The notes below the pieces were generated by a model. The model was not told the DNA's origin, ran no database searches, and was given only the letters and a program-made list of their open reading frames with translations. DNA of 64,000 nt from Perlucidibaca aquatica (GTDB lineage: Bacteria; Pseudomonadota; Gammaproteobacteria; Pseudomonadales; Moraxellaceae). Location of the stretch: NCBI RefSeq assembly GCF_001676655.1, contig NZ_LZDB01000001.1, forward strand, positions 434,001-498,000. The letters are read 5' to 3'. Below, piece by piece: positions 16,369 through 26,271 of this stretch. The position numbers and the translations under genes are program-made. The stretch's first letter is position 1. Each line of letters opens with the position of its first letter.

Positions 16369-18183
16369 ATGCAACGCCGTCAATTCCTTCAAAACAGTCT
16401 GCTTCTGGGCGCGACTCTGCCGAGTTTGGTGGCTTGTCTGGGCTCGGATGGCTCATCGGACTCCAGCGTACAGCCGCCGACCTCGGGTGTGGGTGGCAGC
16501 ACGCCATCGGCCCGTGAAGTGGATGCCCTGCTCGCCGCCAATGCCTTCCCCTATGGCGTGGCCAGTGGCGATCCCGACGCCGACAAGATCATCCTGTGGA
16601 CAGCGCTGAAACCGCTGAATGCCGATGTGGCATCGATACCCTTGCGTCTGGAATATGTGCTGTCGCCGCAGCGCCTTGCCAAGGAAAGCGATTGGGCAGC
16701 CTTGTTCACGGCCAATGCCGTCCGCCGTCTCGGTACCTTTCTGGCGCTGAAGGCGCGTGACTACACGGTGAAGATCGACCTCGGCAATGTCGCGCTGTAT
16801 CAAGGCACGCGCTTTGCCGAAGGCACGATGACCGCATTGCCTGCCGGCCAGTTTGTCTATTACCGCTTTGTTGCCGGCTCGCAGGTGTCACGCATTGGTC
16901 GCGCCAGAACGCAGCCGGCGGCCTCTGCCGTGACGACCGCCAACTTTGCCGTCGCCAGCTGCTCGAACTTGCCGGAAGGTTTTTTCAGCGTCTACGACAT
17001 GATCAGCCAGGAGGACAATCTCGACTTTGTCGTGCACCTCGGCGACTACCTCTACGAGTACGGCGAGGACGAATATGGCGATGGCTCGGCGCTGGTCCGC
17101 AACGGCCAGGATCGCGTGCCGGAACCGCCCACGGAGATGATCACGCAGCAGGATTATGTGCTGCGTCATGCCCAGTACAAGCGCGACCCCGAGCTGCAGC
17201 GCCTGCATGCGCAGTTCCCCATGATCTGCATCTGGGACGATCACGAGTTTACCAACGACACCTGGCGTGACGGTGCCGAGAATCACACCGAAGGGACAGA
17301 AGGCAGCTGGACTGATCGCAGTGGTTTCAGCATCCGCGCCTATTTCAACTGGATGCCGCTGCGTGAGCAGTTCAGCCGTCAGGCGACCACGCTGCGCCCG
17401 GATCCGCGCGAAGTGATTTATCGCCGCATTCGCGTCGGCGGCTTGATGGATCTGATCATGCTCGACACCCGCTATGTCGGCCGCGACAAGCAGGCGGCGA
17501 CACCGGCGGTCGATCCGGATCGGACTAACCCGAATCGCTCGCTGCTCGGGCAGAGCCAGCGCGAATGGCTGCAGCTGCAACTCTTGCTGGCGAAGAACGA
17601 AGGCGCGAAATGGACCTTCCTCGGCCAGCAGGTCATGTTCGGCCAGCTCAATCTGGTCGAGTTGCCGCAGTTACAACTACTCGGGCAAAAGGTACTGGGC
17701 AATATCGCGGCGGTGAACATGGATCAGTGGGATGGCTATGTCGCCGAGCGCGACCGCGTGCGCGACTTCGTCAAAGCCATCGGCCTGCAGAATCTGGTGG
17801 TGCTCACGGGGGATATCCACACCAGTTGGGCCATCGAGCTATACGAGAACCCGTTCCTGCTCGCCGGCAATCTGCTGGAGAAGCCGTTTGGCGTCGAGCT
17901 GGTCGCACCCTCGGTGACATCGCCGGGCTTTCCCGATGGCGTCGCGGAAGTGGTATCTGCCGCGATTCCGGTCGCAAACCCGCACATCCGTTACAACGAG
18001 CTGAAGTCGCATGGCTTCGTGCTGGTCAGCCTCACTGCCGAGCGCATGATCGCGCAGTGGCGTTACGCCGCGAACATTGTCGATCCCGCGCAGATCGGCG
18101 TGGAGAGTCTGGCCATGCGCAAGACTTTCACCGTTGCCGCCGGCACCAGCAAGCTGACCGATATTGCCGATCCGTTTGCCTGA
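16369..18183 (+). CDS. phoD: PhoD-type alkaline phosphatase/phosphodiesterase
   Basis: A 604-residue protein. The N-terminus has twin arginines (R3-R4, QRRQFLQ) and an apparent lipobox LVAC at 20-23, so Tat export with lipidation is possible. PhoD blocks follow: PYGVASGDPDADKIILWT, FVVHLGDYLYEY, IWDDHEFTND, MLDTRYVGRD and VVLTGDIHTSWA. These supply Fe/Ca ligands in PhoD enzymes, which hydrolyse phosphate mono- and diesters outside the cytoplasm. No Pho box was recognised upstream. The 3' end faces the RES toxin gene seven bases away. Confidence 0.9.
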   Translation: MQRRQFLQNSLLLGATLPSLVACLGSDGSSDSSVQPPTSGVGGSTPSAREVDALLAANAFPYGVASGDPDADKIILWTALKPLNADVASIPLRLEYVLSPQRLAKESDWAALFTANAVRRLGTFLALKARDYTVKIDLGNVALYQGTRFAEGTMTALPAGQFVYYRFVAGSQVSRIGRARTQPAASAVTTANFAVASCSNLPEGFFSVYDMISQEDNLDFVVHLGDYLYEYGEDEYGDGSALVRNGQDRVPEPPTEMITQQDYVLRHAQYKRDPELQRLHAQFPMICIWDDHEFTNDTWRDGAENHTEGTEGSWTDRSGFSIRAYFNWMPLREQFSRQATTLRPDPREVIYRRIRVGGLMDLIMLDTRYVGRDKQAATPAVDPDRTNPNRSLLGQSQREWLQLQLLLAKNEGAKWTFLGQQVMFGQLNLVELPQLQLLGQKVLGNIAAVNMDQWDGYVAERDRVRDFVKAIGLQNLVVLTGDIHTSWAIELYENPFLLAGNLLEKPFGVELVAPSVTSPGFPDGVAEVVSAAIPVANPHIRYNELKSHGFVLVSLTAERMIAQWRYAANIVDPAQIGVESLAMRKTFTVAAGTSKLTDIADPFA

Positions 18184-18190
18184 GCCCGTT

Positions 18191-18937
18191 TCAGAGCGGA
18201 ATGTCTGCCGTGGTCCAGCGCACGACATCAATGCCTCGACGACTGCTCCGGCTGCTGAAAGCAACACTGTCTGCGCGTGTTTCACATAACCAAGGCTGCA
18301 TTTCTAGGGGCGTCTCGGAGTGCAGACCTTCGGGTTTGAACAAGGCCACATTGATGCCTTTTTGCGGGCAGCGCGCCGATTCAAACTCGAAGCCCTGAGC
18401 GCCTTGCTGCCGAAGCCAGCTGCCAGCGGCTTGTGAAGTGCTGTAATCGCTACGATGCGTCAATGACGCTTGCCACTGCGCCCAAGGCGGGTTTTGAAGT
18501 CTCGCGCCGGTCGGGCAAGCGTAGTCCGCACTGAATGAATCATGCTGCGTGATCAGCACGCCGGAGGGTGGCGGCACACTCATGCCCTGCCAAAATCGCA
18601 AGCGATAGTAGGCGGTCTCCGCCTGAGCGGTTTGCAAATCACACGAGCCGTAGAAAATACCGGGCTCCCATTCAAGACCAAAGCGAGAGCCCCACGGTAG
18701 AGGAGGGTATCGAAACGGCGTGGCCAGCAAGTAGTGAAGCCGCTCTGTCCCCGCTGGATATGGCGGTTTTCGGCCCTCCAGCAGCTGTTCCAGCACAGCG
18801 CTTTCATCCATCGAGCTAACCAGACGATTTGTTGCTACCTGCTCCTGGCTTTCAACCAGCCGCCACAGCCTGCCTTGGATGGACGAAAAGGCATCTTCCC
18901 GATTCAAGGATGCCCAAGGCTCGGCAGCCATAATCAT
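18191..18937 (-). CDS. RES-domain toxin (NAD-degrading type)
   Basis: A 248-residue RES-family protein. Visible family features are LWRLVES (24-30), RYPPLPWGSRFG (76-87) and GIFYGSCDLQTAQAETAYYR (93-112), which supply conserved Arg, Tyr and Glu. Known RES toxins degrade NAD by ADP-ribosyltransferase-like chemistry. The start lies two bases after the stop of an Xre/ParS-type antitoxin gene, the standard antitoxin-then-toxin order. It appears intact. Confidence 0.85.
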   Translation of the reverse strand: MIMAAEPWASLNREDAFSSIQGRLWRLVESQEQVATNRLVSSMDESAVLEQLLEGRKPPYPAGTERLHYLLATPFRYPPLPWGSRFGLEWEPGIFYGSCDLQTAQAETAYYRLRFWQGMSVPPPSGVLITQHDSFSADYACPTGARLQNPPWAQWQASLTHRSDYSTSQAAGSWLRQQGAQGFEFESARCPQKGINVALFKPEGLHSETPLEMQPWLCETRADSVAFSSRSSRRGIDVVRWTTADIPL

Positions 18938-18939
18938 GC

Positions 18940-19335
18940 CTAGACCTTGCCGCGCATCGCATCAAGGTAGGTCATGGTGCGCACTAATCCTTGGGTTTGC
19001 TTGAGCAACTCTTTGGGGATGCCGCCCAGATGATGGTTGGGCGTGCTGATCCAGTGCTGAATGTCTGCATCCTTGCCGCCGACCAGAACAAAAAGCGCGC
19101 GATAACAACGAATCAGTAGCAATGCCAACTCACCCGGCTTTGAGTCAGGTGCGAGTCCGCTACGAGACAAGCTGGATCGTTCGCGACCAATGATATGGCC
19201 GACCTCTTCTTGCGTCAGGCCCATACCTTTTCCGGCATTGACGACTGCTTTCGCCAGAACCAGTGAGGGATCAGGCTTGCTGCTCTCTAGTGCGCTCATG
19301 GGCATATTTCTGTGATATTTGTCGTATTTAAGCAT
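18940..19335 (-). CDS. Xre/MbcA/ParS-type antitoxin
   Basis: A 131-residue protein with an N-terminal helix-turn-helix (GLTQEEVGHIIGRERSSLSR, about 39-58) and a C-terminal domain (LLIRCYRALFVLVGGKDADIQHWISTPNHHLGGIPKELL) typical of MbcA/ParS/Xre antitoxins that block RES toxins. Internal ATG codons at residues 11 and 13 are alternative starts. A palindrome just upstream of ATG 19335 is a likely autoregulatory operator. Confidence 0.87.
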   Translation of the reverse strand: MLKYDKYHRNMPMSALESSKPDPSLVLAKAVVNAGKGMGLTQEEVGHIIGRERSSLSRSGLAPDSKPGELALLLIRCYRALFVLVGGKDADIQHWISTPNHHLGGIPKELLKQTQGLVRTMTYLDAMRGKV

Positions 19336-19339
19336 TTAT

Positions 19340-19355
19340 TGTTGCTTTTGCAACA
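19340..19355. promoter_or_regulatory. Candidate operator upstream of the antitoxin gene
   Basis: TGTTGC-TTTT-GCAACA is a perfect six-base inverted repeat; it extends to eight bases with one mismatch. It lies 5-20 bp before the antitoxin ATG, in an AT-rich stretch. Antitoxins of this class usually repress their own operon, so an operator is the natural reading. A hairpin at the mRNA 5' end is the alternative. Confidence 0.5.
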
Positions 19356-19378
19356 TTTTAAGTCGGTTTCCCACCCCT

Positions 19379-20386
19379 TTAGCTAAATCCCCCACGCTCC
19401 CAAGCCTGCGCCCGTGTCTGCATCCCTAAGCTCCCTCCGGTCTGCATGACGCTGTGAATCTGCGCGAGCCGATGCTCACGAATGAGGTGTCGTACTGCCG
19501 AGGTGGCGATCAGCACTTCGCGCAGGGCGCGCGCCTGGCCATCCTGCCAGATCAGCTCTTGTGCCAATACGCCGACCAGGGTTTCGGCGAGCAGGGCTTG
19601 GGCCAGCTCTTGCTCGTCGGGCGGGAACAGGCTGAGCAGGCGGTCAATCGCGCCGACGGCGGAAGCGGTGTGCAGCGTGGTCAGCACCAAATGCCCGGTC
19701 TCGGCGGCAGACAGCGCCAACCGCGCCGTTTCGGCATCGCGCAGTTCGCCGATCAGCAGCACATCGGGGTCTTGTCGCAGCGCGGCACGCAGGGCGCTGG
19801 CAAAGCTCAGGCTGTCGCGGCCGATCTCGCGCTGGCTGATGCGGCCCTGATCTTGATGAGAGTCATAGCGAAACTCGATAGGGTCTTCGAGGGTGATGAC
19901 ATGGCCACCCTGAGCGTGTCGTCGATGTTCGACGAGCGCGGCGAGGGTGCTAGATTTGCCCGAGCCGGTAGCACCGGTGATCAGCACCAGTCCTTGTGCG
20001 GGCAGCAGGCGATTGGCAACTGTCGTGTCGAGTTGCACATCCAGCAGGCTGGGCACTTGCCCGCGAATCAGACGCATGACCAGCATCAGGCCGTGATCGG
20101 TCCGCGCCAGACTCCAGCGTGCGCGGCCCAGCGCAGGGTGCTCGAAGGCGCCTTCGGCTTCGCCGGCAGTCTGGCCTTGCAGCAGGCGTTGCGCGGAGGC
20201 ATCGCTAAAGTAGGCAGCGAGACCCGGCCAGGGCAGCGGCGGACAGGGTGAGCCAGATGTGAGTGGCACAAGCTGGCCGCGACAACGCATCAGGGGCATC
20301 TGGCCGCTCGCCAGGTGCAGATCGGCAGCCTGAGCTGCCAGTGCCTGCGCCCAAGCTGACAACAGCCAGCGATCATCCTCAGCCAT
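19379..20386 (-). CDS. pilT: PilT-like twitching/retraction ATPase, short form
   Basis: The ATG at 20386 has GGAGG five bases upstream, so I prefer it to the ATG at 20398 whose codons contain that site. The 335-residue protein has Walker A GATGSGKSS (138-146), ITLEDPIEF (165-172), Walker B LLIGELRD (210-217), the His box TTLHTASA and AVRHLIRE (297-304, AIRNLIRE in PilT). PilT powers type IV pilus retraction. Here the protein ends soon after LGMQT (320-324), about 20 residues earlier than typical PilT. It may be a diverged paralogue. It diverges from yggS, as in pseudomonads. Confidence 0.85.
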   Translation of the reverse strand: MAEDDRWLLSAWAQALAAQAADLHLASGQMPLMRCRGQLVPLTSGSPCPPLPWPGLAAYFSDASAQRLLQGQTAGEAEGAFEHPALGRARWSLARTDHGLMLVMRLIRGQVPSLLDVQLDTTVANRLLPAQGLVLITGATGSGKSSTLAALVEHRRHAQGGHVITLEDPIEFRYDSHQDQGRISQREIGRDSLSFASALRAALRQDPDVLLIGELRDAETARLALSAAETGHLVLTTLHTASAVGAIDRLLSLFPPDEQELAQALLAETLVGVLAQELIWQDGQARALREVLIATSAVRHLIREHRLAQIHSVMQTGGSLGMQTRAQAWERGGFS

Positions 20387-20484
20387 TCCGACCTCCATGT
20401 CGTAGAGTTAGCCGCTAGGTTTGTCAGCACAGGTTTGCGACAATCCCTGCTCTCAAGCAAAGACCACGCCGCGAGGTTTCGCTA

Positions 20485-21204
20485 GTGCATCCGCCCGAAA
20501 AAAATGATTCAGAACTGTTGGCACGCTGGCGGGCGGTTAACGCTGGCGTGCGCGCCGCTGAGCAGGCCGCTGATCGGCCTTCGGGCAGCGTGGCCTTGCT
20601 GGCTGTCAGTAAGCTGCACCCGGCGCAGGCTATCCGCACTTTACATGCCGCGGGGCAAATCGCCTTTGGCGAGAATTATGTGCAAGAGGCGTTAGACAAG
20701 ATGGCCGAGCTGGCGGACTTGCCGCTGCAATGGCATCTCATCGGTCCGCTGCAAAGTAATAAGACTCAATCCGTCGCTGCCCATTTTGACTGGGTGCATT
20801 CGGTGGACAGGTTGAAGATCGCCCAGCGCTTGTCGGCGCAACGACCCGCCGAATTGCCACCGTTGCAGATCTGTTTGCAGGTCAATATCGACGATGAGGA
20901 CAGCAAGTCCGGCTGTGCGCTGGCGGATCTTCCGGCGTTAGCGGAGGCCGTGCTGGCGCTGCCCCATGTCAGGTTGCGCGGGCTTATGGCGATCCCGAAA
21001 CCGGGCAATGTCGCAGCGCATGCGCTGCTGGCAAAGACAGCTTCGGATTTACTCGCTAGACTGCCGGCTTTAGCCGCCCAGCCCTTCGATACCTTATCGA
21101 TGGGAATGTCTGATGATTTGACGGATGCGGTGGCCGCCGGCAGCACAATGGTACGTATTGGTACGGCTATTTTTGGTGCGCGACCGGCACCTGAGAGCGA
21201 TTAA
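20485..21204 (+). CDS. yggS: YggS/PLPBP family PLP-binding protein
   Basis: A 239-residue protein from a GTG start with GCGAGG nine bases upstream. The PLP lysine is K43 (LLAVSKLHP). FGENYVQEALDK, WHLIGPLQSNK and the closing SMGMSDDLTDAVAAGSTMVRIGTAIFG are diagnostic. The family controls PLP and amino-acid homeostasis without a known catalytic reaction. It precedes proC and yggT, the usual bacterial grouping. Confidence 0.93.
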   Translation: MHPPEKNDSELLARWRAVNAGVRAAEQAADRPSGSVALLAVSKLHPAQAIRTLHAAGQIAFGENYVQEALDKMAELADLPLQWHLIGPLQSNKTQSVAAHFDWVHSVDRLKIAQRLSAQRPAELPPLQICLQVNIDDEDSKSGCALADLPALAEAVLALPHVRLRGLMAIPKPGNVAAHALLAKTASDLLARLPALAAQPFDTLSMGMSDDLTDAVAAGSTMVRIGTAIFGARPAPESD

Positions 21205-21216
21205 TTGAGTGCAAGC

Positions 21217-22053
21217 ATGACGGATTCAAATTACCCCCAGTTAGGCTTTATCGGTGCCGGCAATATGGCGTCGGCACTGGTCGGCGGCCTGCTCGCACAG
21301 GGCTGGCCCGCGAGCCATCTCTGGTTGTCCGACTCCAATGTTGGGCAACTGGCGGCACATGCGGCGCGCGGCTGCAAAACCGTGACCGATAATGCCGTTT
21401 TGGCCGCTTCGGTGGATTTGCTGGTGCTGTCCGTGAAGCCGCAGGTGATGGCCGATGTACTGCGTCCCCTGGCCGCTGTGGTGCAAGCGAAACAACCCCT
21501 GATTTTGTCCATTGCGGCGGGTATTCCTAGCGATAGTCTGGTGCGCTGGCTTGGCGGCAACCTGGCTGTGGTGCGCGCCATGCCGAACACGCCTGCGCTG
21601 GTGCAATCGGGCGCTACCGGCCTGTTTGCCAACGACCGCGTCAGTAACGAGCAACGCCGTTTGGCCGAGCAAGTCTTGGGTGCTGTGGGGATTACCCTGT
21701 GGGTCGAGCACGAAGATTTGATTGATGCCGTGACTGCCGTGTCCGGCTCCGGCCCGGCCTATTTCTTCTATGTCATGGAAGCCATGATTGCGGCAGGTGT
21801 GAGACTGGGCTTGGATGAGCGCGATGCGCGTGCCCTGACGTTGCAGACTGCGCTGGGTTCGGCACAAATGGCCATCACCGCCGATGTCGCTCCCGCTGAA
21901 CTGCGTCGTCGCGTCACGTCGCCCGCCGGCACCACCGAGCAGGCCGTGAAAGTGTTTGATCAAGCCGAACTGAGTGTCATTTTCGAGCGCGCCTTGCGTG
22001 CCTGTGCCGATCGTGGCGCGCAAATGGCCCTAGAGCTCGGCGCTGCCGACTAA
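21217..22053 (+). CDS. proC: Pyrroline-5-carboxylate reductase
   Basis: ATG 21217 gives 278 residues; a TTG at 21205 directly after the yggS stop would add four. The Rossmann motif GFIGAGNMASAL starts near residue 10. The catalytic region with AVSGSGPAYFFYVMEAM and the C-terminal TSPAGTTEQAV match ProC, which makes proline from P5C with NAD(P)H. It lies between yggS and yggT in an apparent operon. Confidence 0.95.
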   Translation: MTDSNYPQLGFIGAGNMASALVGGLLAQGWPASHLWLSDSNVGQLAAHAARGCKTVTDNAVLAASVDLLVLSVKPQVMADVLRPLAAVVQAKQPLILSIAAGIPSDSLVRWLGGNLAVVRAMPNTPALVQSGATGLFANDRVSNEQRRLAEQVLGAVGITLWVEHEDLIDAVTAVSGSGPAYFFYVMEAMIAAGVRLGLDERDARALTLQTALGSAQMAITADVAPAELRRRVTSPAGTTEQAVKVFDQAELSVIFERALRACADRGAQMALELGAAD

Positions 22054-22071
22054 TGTTGAGGAGTTTTTGAG

Positions 22072-22653
22072 ATGGATCCGCTGAGCCAAATTGCCCTGTT
22101 ATTGATCAACACCGCCTGTAGCGTATTTCTGATGCTGGTGTGGTTGCGTTTTTTGCTGCAGGCCTCCGGCGCAGATTTCTACAACCCGATGTCGCAGTTT
22201 GTGGTGAAGGCCACTAGCCCGATTTTGCATCCGCTGCGGCGTGTGATTCCGTCGGTGTTTGGTTTGGACTTCGCGGCACTGGTTCTAATTTTTGTGGTCA
22301 AGCTGGTGCAACTGGCGGCCACGGCCTATCTCACCGAGCAAGCCGCAACGCCTGCGTTGCTGGCCGTGACGGCAGTATTCGGGTTGCTGCTGGCGGCCTC
22401 GAGCTTCTTTTTCTGGCTGATTTTGCTCATGGTGATCCTGAGCTGGGTCAGCATGGCGTCCGGCGGCGTTAGCCCGGCCTTGATGCCAATTTTTCAGCTC
22501 TCCGAGTTCATTTTGGCGCCTTGCCGTCGTTTATTGCCGAGCATGGGCGGCTTTGACCTGTCGCCAATCATTGCATTCCTCGCCATTCAGATCTTTGAGA
22601 TTCTGGTGAAGTCGGCTTACCCCACCGCGCTGGCGCTGGTAGGGGCGGGCTGA
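22072..22653 (+). CDS. yggT: YggT family membrane protein
   Basis: A 193-residue integral membrane protein made of two YggT repeats, each with paired hydrophobic helices and a conserved [24 protein letters not shown] / [11 protein letters not shown]-type segment. The function is unclear; the family has been linked to osmotic shock tolerance and envelope processes. The start follows GAGGAG. Its stop overlaps the metX start by one base. Confidence 0.92.
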   Translation: MDPLSQIALLLINTACSVFLMLVWLRFLLQASGADFYNPMSQFVVKATSPILHPLRRVIPSVFGLDFAALVLIFVVKLVQLAATAYLTEQAATPALLAVTAVFGLLLAASSFFFWLILLMVILSWVSMASGGVSPALMPIFQLSEFILAPCRRLLPSMGGFDLSPIIAFLAIQIFEILVKSAYPTALALVGAG

Positions 22654-23834
22654 TGTCTGACGCGGCATCGTTCGTCTATCCCGCCGACAGCGTGGGCCTT
22701 GCCACGCCGCAGACGGTGCATTTCGACACGCCGCTGACGCTGGCTAGCGGCCGCGTGCTGAAAGCCTACGACATCGTTTACGAGACTTACGGCACGCTTA
22801 ACGCCGAGCGCAGCAATGCTGTGCTGATCTGCCATGCGCTGTCCGGGCATCATCATGCCGCCGGTTTCCATGCTGGCGAAGATCCGGCCAAAGCCAAGCC
22901 GGGCTGGTGGGATGCGGCCATCGGGCCGGGCAAGGTCATCGATACCGATCACTTCTTTGTGGTAGCCATGAACAACCTCGGCGGCTGCCATGGCTCGACC
23001 GGGCCAGCGTCGATTAACCCCGACACGGGCGTGCCGTTCGGCCCAGACTTTCCGCTGGTGGCGGTGCGTGACTGGGTCAAGGTGCAGGCGCAGGTCTCGG
23101 ACTATCTCGGCATTCAGTGCTGGGCTGCGGTGGTCGGGGGGTCGCTCGGCGGCATGCAGGTGCTGCGCTGGAGCATCGATCAGCCAGATCGCATCGCCAA
23201 TGCGGTGATCATCGCCAGCGCGCCGAAGCTGTCAGCTCAGAACATCGCCTTCAATGAAGTGGCGCGTCAGGCCATCCGCCGCGACCCGGATTTTCATGGC
23301 GGTCATTACTACGCGCATGGCGTGGTGCCGGAAGTGGGTTTGTCGCTGGCGCGCATGGTCGGCCACATCACCTATCTGTCCGACGATGCCATGCACCAGA
23401 AGTTCGGTCGCGATCTGCGAGCCAAGACCTACCAGTACGGGTTTGATGCCGAGTTTCAGGTCGAGTCCTATCTGCGCTATCAGGGCGAGGTCTTTTCCAA
23501 GCGCTTCGATGCCAATACCTATTTGCTGATGACGCGCGTGCTCGACTATTTCGATCCGGCGCGCGACTACGATCACGACCTCGCCAAGACTTTTGCCAAG
23601 GCAAAATGCCGCTTTTTGGTGCTGTCCTTTAGTACCGACTGGCGCTTTGCCCCCGAGCGATCACGCGAAATCGTGGATGCCTTGGTCGAGGCCGGCAAGT
23701 GCGTGTCCTATGCGGAAATTGATGCACCACAGGGTCATGATTCTTTCCTACTCGACAACCCGCGCTACCTCGCCGTGTTTGGGGCTTATATGCGCCGCGT
23801 CGCCGAAGAGCAGGAGGCTTGCCATGCGTCTTGA
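22653..23834 (+). CDS. metX: Homoserine O-acyltransferase (MetX family)
   Basis: A 393-residue alpha/beta hydrolase-fold enzyme. [11 protein letters not shown] (61-71), [12 protein letters not shown] (107-118), nucleophile S164 (VGGSLGGMQ), D329 and H362 (QGHDSFLLD) are all in place. It activates homoserine for methionine synthesis. The family contains both acetyl- and succinyltransferases; which acyl donor is used cannot be settled here, although the pseudomonad orthologue is described as succinyl-dependent. It overlaps metW by 11 bp. Confidence 0.93.
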   Translation: MSDAASFVYPADSVGLATPQTVHFDTPLTLASGRVLKAYDIVYETYGTLNAERSNAVLICHALSGHHHAAGFHAGEDPAKAKPGWWDAAIGPGKVIDTDHFFVVAMNNLGGCHGSTGPASINPDTGVPFGPDFPLVAVRDWVKVQAQVSDYLGIQCWAAVVGGSLGGMQVLRWSIDQPDRIANAVIIASAPKLSAQNIAFNEVARQAIRRDPDFHGGHYYAHGVVPEVGLSLARMVGHITYLSDDAMHQKFGRDLRAKTYQYGFDAEFQVESYLRYQGEVFSKRFDANTYLLMTRVLDYFDPARDYDHDLAKTFAKAKCRFLVLSFSTDWRFAPERSREIVDALVEAGKCVSYAEIDAPQGHDSFLLDNPRYLAVFGAYMRRVAEEQEACHAS

Positions 23835-24426
23835 TCTGGCATTGGTCAAGCAATGGGTGCGACCCGATACGCGCGTACTCGACCTCGGTTGTGGTGATGG
23901 CGAGCTCTTGGCGCATCTGCGCGACACGCTCAATGTGCGCGGCTACGGCCTGGAAATTGATCCGGACAAACTCACCATCGCCATTGGGCGCGGCGTTAAC
24001 GTCATTGAGCAGGACCTGAATAAAGGTCTGAGCAATTTCAGCGACGACAGCTTCGATACCCTGCTCATGGCGCAGGCGCTACAGGCCGTGCAACGCCCGG
24101 ACGAACTGCTCGACGACATGGTGCGGGTGGCGCGCGAAGTCATCGTTACCTTTCCCAATTTCGGCCACTGGAAAACGCGCTGGTACTTGATTCGAAATGG
24201 CCGCATGCCGGTGTCGCGCGCGCTGCCCTACGGCTGGTACGACACGCCGAACATTCACCTCTGTACCTTCCGCGACTTCGAAGCCATGTGCCGCGACAAG
24301 GGTCTGCACGTGCTCGATCGCCTCGCCGTGGATCAGGATCAACAGGACAGTGTGCTGTCGCGCTGGTTCCCGAATTTATTCGGGGAAATTGGAATTTTCC
24401 GCGTCACGCGCGGGAGTGGCGCATGA
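23824..24426 (+). CDS. metW: Methionine biosynthesis protein MetW
   Basis: From the ATG inside the metX end, the protein is 200 residues. A SAM-binding motif [12 protein letters not shown] is at 18-29, with [16 protein letters not shown] and [11 protein letters not shown] further on. MetW always accompanies MetX in these bacteria and is needed for full acyltransferase activity. The overlaps (11 bp with metX, 4 bp with rdgB) indicate one transcript. Confidence 0.93.
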   Translation: MRLDLALVKQWVRPDTRVLDLGCGDGELLAHLRDTLNVRGYGLEIDPDKLTIAIGRGVNVIEQDLNKGLSNFSDDSFDTLLMAQALQAVQRPDELLDDMVRVAREVIVTFPNFGHWKTRWYLIRNGRMPVSRALPYGWYDTPNIHLCTFRDFEAMCRDKGLHVLDRLAVDQDQQDSVLSRWFPNLFGEIGIFRVTRGSGA

Positions 24427-25040
24427 CTAAGTTAGTCTTGGCCACCGGCAATGCCGGCAAGCTTAAAGAGCTACAGGCGCTGCTCGCTGACACGGGCGTT
24501 GAAGTGCTTTCGCAGAAATTGTTTGACGTGCCGGATGCGGATGAGACCGGGCTGTCTTTTGTCGAAAACGCCATCCTGAAAGCTCGCCACGCCGCTCAGC
24601 TGACGGGCCTGCCGGCCTTGGCCGATGACTCAGGATTGGTTGTTGATGCCTTGCTCGGCGCACCCGGCATCTACTCTGCACGCTATGCCGCTGACCCACT
24701 CACTGGCGCACCGGCAGGCGATGCCGCCAATAACGCCAAGCTGCTCGATGCGCTGGCAGCGCTGCCAGCCAATACCCCGCGTACTGCACGATTTGTCTGT
24801 GTACTTGCCTTTGTGCGTCACGCCGATGACCCGCTGCCGGTGCTCTGCCAGGCGGTGTGGGAGGGCGAAATCGCGCACGCGCTCTCGGGTGAAGGCGGCT
24901 TCGGCTACGACCCCTTGTTCATGGTACCGGGCGAGGGCATGACCAGTGCGGAGCTTTCCCGTGAGCGCAAGGCTCAGCTCAGTCATCGAGGCCGCGCCTT
25001 GCAACAGTTGAAGGCGCGCTGGGGCGAGACCGGGCTTTGA
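24423..25040 (+). CDS. rdgB: dITP/XTP pyrophosphatase (RdgB/HAM1)
   Basis: From ATG 24423 the protein is 205 residues. [14 protein letters not shown] (4-17), [12 protein letters not shown] with D68-D69, [10 protein letters not shown] and [11 protein letters not shown] are the family signature. It removes non-canonical purine triphosphates such as dITP and XTP. The ATGA overlap with metW and the TTGA overlap with hemW place it mid-operon. Confidence 0.95.
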   Translation: MTKLVLATGNAGKLKELQALLADTGVEVLSQKLFDVPDADETGLSFVENAILKARHAAQLTGLPALADDSGLVVDALLGAPGIYSARYAADPLTGAPAGDAANNAKLLDALAALPANTPRTARFVCVLAFVRHADDPLPVLCQAVWEGEIAHALSGEGGFGYDPLFMVPGEGMTSAELSRERKAQLSHRGRALQQLKARWGETGL

Positions 25041-26212
25041 GCCATCTACCCCCGCTTAGCCTCTATGTGCACATGCCCTGGTGCGTGCGCAAATGCCCGT
25101 ATTGCGACTTCAACTCTCACGCCGCGCCCGGTGACGAGCAGGGTGGCGTGCCCGAAGCGGCCTACATCGCGGCGCTGCTGCAAGATCTCGATCAGGACCT
25201 CGCGGACTTCCCCGATGCACAGGCTGGCGAACGTGAGCTGGTCTCGATTTTCATTGGCGGCGGCACGCCTTCACTGATTTCACCAGCAGGTTATGCCGCG
25301 CTTTTTGACGGACTTCGTGCGCGCTTGAATTTCGCTGACGATATCGAAATCACCCTCGAAGCCAACCCCGGCACGGTCGAGCAGGGCTTGTTCCAGGGCT
25401 ATCGCGAGGTCGGCATCAATCGCTTATCGATTGGTGTGCAAACCTTCCAGACCGCGCAACTGAAAGCGCTAGGTCGCATCCACTCGGGTGATGAAGCGCA
25501 GCGCGCCGCGCAGTCGGCACGCGAGGCCGGCTTCAGCAATTTCAATCTCGATCTTATGCACGGGCTTCCCGGGCAAACGCTGGAGCAGGCGTTGGATGAT
25601 TTGCGCCAGGCCATCGCGCTCGAGCCCACGCATCTGTCTTGGTATCAGCTCACGCTGGAGCCGAACACCGTGTTTTTCCGCGAACAGCCCGTCTTGCCCG
25701 ATGAAGACGTGCTTGCCGATATTCAGGATGCTGGTCAGGCATTGCTGGCCGCTGAGGGCTATGTGCAGTACGAGGTCTCGGCCTATGCCCGTCACAATCA
25801 GCGTTGCCGACATAACCTGAACTACTGGCAGTTTGGCGACTATCTCGGTATCGGAGCGGGCGCGCATGGCAAGCTCACGCAGGTAACGGCTACCGGCCTG
25901 GATGTCCTGCGAACCAGCAAGACTCGGGTGCCGAAAGACTATCTCGCGGCGACGCGCTTTCGCGTGGCTGAGACTTTGATTGCTGCCGAGGCGCTGCCCT
26001 TTGAATTCATGCTCAATACCCTGCGCCTAATTGAGGGTGTGTCCACAACGCTGTGGTCGGAACGAACCGGCTTAAGTGCGCAGGTGCTGGCCGAGACAGT
26101 GACGGCTTTACAGCGTAAAGGCTTGCTGCAAAACGACACCCGCACGTTGGTTGCAACAGCGTTGGGGCAGCGCTACCTGAATCGGGTCATCGAGGCATTT
26201 TTGCCGGAATGA
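25037..26212 (+). CDS. hemW: HemW, radical SAM heme chaperone
   Basis: A 391-residue radical SAM protein with C16-x-x-x-C20-x-x-C23-x-[21 protein letters not shown] and a HemN C-terminal domain. The start appears to be TTG at 25037, overlapping the rdgB stop; the next ATG (residue 13) would fall just before the cluster motif and remove the conserved first strand. HemW is a heme chaperone, distinct from coproporphyrinogen dehydrogenase HemN, which has a longer N-terminus. Confidence 0.92.
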   Translation: MSHLPPLSLYVHMPWCVRKCPYCDFNSHAAPGDEQGGVPEAAYIAALLQDLDQDLADFPDAQAGERELVSIFIGGGTPSLISPAGYAALFDGLRARLNFADDIEITLEANPGTVEQGLFQGYREVGINRLSIGVQTFQTAQLKALGRIHSGDEAQRAAQSAREAGFSNFNLDLMHGLPGQTLEQALDDLRQAIALEPTHLSWYQLTLEPNTVFFREQPVLPDEDVLADIQDAGQALLAAEGYVQYEVSAYARHNQRCRHNLNYWQFGDYLGIGAGAHGKLTQVTATGLDVLRTSKTRVPKDYLAATRFRVAETLIAAEALPFEFMLNTLRLIEGVSTTLWSERTGLSAQVLAETVTALQRKGLLQNDTRTLVATALGQRYLNRVIEAFLPE

Positions 26213-26271
26213 ATTACTATGACTCGACGTTCATTGCGTCGTCACACTTCCTGAACTTGAGTAACTGAACC

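Noticed and set aside
17565-18398. A 277-residue plus-strand frame overlapping the end of phoD
   Set aside because: It runs in another frame of phoD and over the convergent RES gene, with no start signal or domain.
19454-20251. A 265-residue antisense frame over the PilT-like gene
   Set aside because: No domain or ribosome-binding site; the opposite strand has clear Walker motifs.
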